From NCBI GenBank assembly GCA_031255985.1, contig JAIRRL010000156.1, positions 1 to 14,519 on the forward strand: a DNA stretch of 14,519 nucleotides. Direction: 5' to 3'. Under the pieces are notes generated by a model. It had not been told where the DNA came from, did not search any database, and worked only from the letters and a program-made list of their open reading frames with translations. The stretch comes from Gracilibacteraceae bacterium (GTDB lineage: Bacteria; Bacillota; Desulfitobacteriia; Desulfitobacteriales; Syntrophobotulaceae). Within the stretch, counting starts at the first letter, position 1, and each line of letters starts with the position of its first letter. Below are positions 13,732 through 14,519 of the stretch, piece by piece. Made by a program: the position numbers and the translations under genes.

Positions 13732-14421
13732 TTACACGCGATAATTCAATTCCGCCCTGGTTTCAAGGTATCTTTCCAATTTGCGCTTCACTCTTTGCAG
13801 CGCATTATCGATCGATTTAACATGCCGGCGCAACTCTATGGCTATTTCTTGATATGATTTGCCGTCCAAATAGGCCATCAGCACTTCCCGCTCCAACGCG
13901 CTCAGTATTTCGCCGATTTTCTCCTCGATATCATCAAATTCCTCCCGGCTGATGATCAATTCCTCCGGATCGGACATGCGCGCGCCGGAAATAACGTCTA
14001 TCAGCGTGCGATCCGATTCTTCGTCGTAAATCGGTTTATTCAGCGAAACATATGAGTTGAGCGGAATATGTTTTTGCCTGGTAGCCGTTTTGATAGCTGT
14101 GATTATTTGCCTGGTGACACAGAGTTCGGCGAAAGCGCGAAAAGACGACAGCTTATCGCCGCGAAAATCGCGAATCGCTTTATACAGGCCGATCATGCCC
14201 TCCTGGATGATATCTTCCCTGTCGGCGCCGATAAGAAAATACGACCGTGCTTTAGCGCGCACAAAATTTTTATATTTATTAATCAGATACTCCAGAGCGG
14301 TTATATCTCCCGCTTTGGCCAGTTCCACCCATTCTTCGTCGTGAGTCTCCGCTACGCTCTCCGCCGCCTCAGTATCACTATTATCGTCATTGCCGCTGTT
14401 ATTTCGCAAAACTAACGTCAA
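13732..14421 (-). CDS. sigH: RNA polymerase sigma factor, SigH-like (sigma-70 family)
   Basis: A 229-residue sigma-70 family factor closest in form to SigH (Spo0H), the stationary-phase/early sporulation and competence sigma of Bacillota. Region 2 spans EEWVELAKAGDITALEYLINKYKNFVRAKARSYF (two parts of about 29-62), then REDIIQEGMIGLYKAI (68-83) and RAFAELCVTRQIITAIKTA (95-113). Region 4 has LSALEREVLMAYLDGKSYQEIAIEL with a helix-turn-helix ending VKSIDNALQRVKRKLE. The region 2-4 linker is short. The start chosen is a TTG at 14421, with GGAG nine bases upstream; a TTG three codons earlier (14430) directly abuts that site. The protein is somewhat longer at the N-terminus than B. subtilis SigH, with an acidic Asn/Asp-rich lead. 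Its regulon here is not known. Confidence 0.88.
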   Translation of the reverse strand: MTLVLRNNSGNDDNSDTEAAESVAETHDEEWVELAKAGDITALEYLINKYKNFVRAKARSYFLIGADREDIIQEGMIGLYKAIRDFRGDKLSSFRAFAELCVTRQIITAIKTATRQKHIPLNSYVSLNKPIYDEESDRTLIDVISGARMSDPEELIISREEFDDIEEKIGEILSALEREVLMAYLDGKSYQEIAIELRRHVKSIDNALQRVKRKLERYLETRAELNYRV

Positions 14422-14453
14422 GAAAATCAACTCCTGTTCTTACATATGAGTTG

Positions 14454-14482
14454 ATTATACCTTAGCCGCAACGCCCCGTCAA
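14454..14482 (-). promoter_or_regulatory. Sigma-70 type promoter of the sigH-ruvB-queA operon
   Basis: Minus strand TTGACG at 14482-14477, a 17-base spacer and a perfect TATAAT at 14459-14454. Transcription should begin near 14447, about 26 bases before the TTG start. Just upstream, 14489-14507 is a perfect 7-bp inverted repeat TTTTGCC-GTTTT-GGCAAAA, which may be an operator or the tail of the preceding gene; it lacks a T run in the minus direction. Confidence 0.88.
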
Positions 14483-14519
14483 GCCTGGTTTTGCCGTTTT
14501 GGCAAAATTTGTCGCGGCG

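Overview
The window looks like chromosomal core sequence from a low-to-mid GC Bacillota (Firmicutes), most likely an anaerobic Clostridia or Negativicutes lineage. Evidence: a feoA-feoA-feoB iron operon, a CIRCE-controlled groESL operon, a MecA adaptor, LytR-CpsA-Psr (LCP) proteins, DegV, a SigH-type sigma factor, a BceRS-like two-component pair, strong Shine-Dalgarno sequences and rho-independent terminators. Genus cannot be read from the sequence. Every protein gene and the one tRNA lie on the minus strand, so the operons read from high to low coordinates. There is no sign of phage, plasmid or transposon.

Layout in transcription order (right to left): (a) 14421-9833: a consensus promoter, a sigH-like sigma factor, ruvB, queA, then a response regulator and a short two-TM histidine kinase. 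Spacing is tight from ruvB onward. (b) 9764-7992: a 15-bp tandem repeat array that supplies the -35 box of a promoter, followed by three overlapping genes: a thioredoxin-like lipoprotein, a 53-residue membrane peptide ending in a CLEC motif (CD1871A-like), and a membrane polyferredoxin (NapH/YccM type). This is the most interesting part of the window and looks like a trans-membrane thiol/iron-sulfur electron relay. (c) 7937-7821: tRNA-Asn(GTT) with its own consensus promoter. (d) 7723-3452: mecA, two paralogous LCP genes with low-complexity Glu-rich tails, and degV, closed by a strong hairpin terminator. (e) 3452-3139: an AT-rich leader with phased GTTTAT repeats and a CIRCE operator. (f) 3139-1087: groES, groEL and a terminator. 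(g) 1027-1: an extended -10 promoter, two feoA genes and the 5' part of feoB, which runs off the window.

Functionally the window is mostly housekeeping: iron uptake, protein folding, cell-wall polymer ligation, regulated proteolysis, queuosine synthesis and Holliday-junction migration. The less ordinary points are the three-gene redox relay and its repeat-borne promoter, a Bce-type two-component system with no ABC transporter beside it but fused to a queA operon, simple-sequence tails on both LCP proteins, phased repeats upstream of groES, and an unusually high share of TTG start codons.
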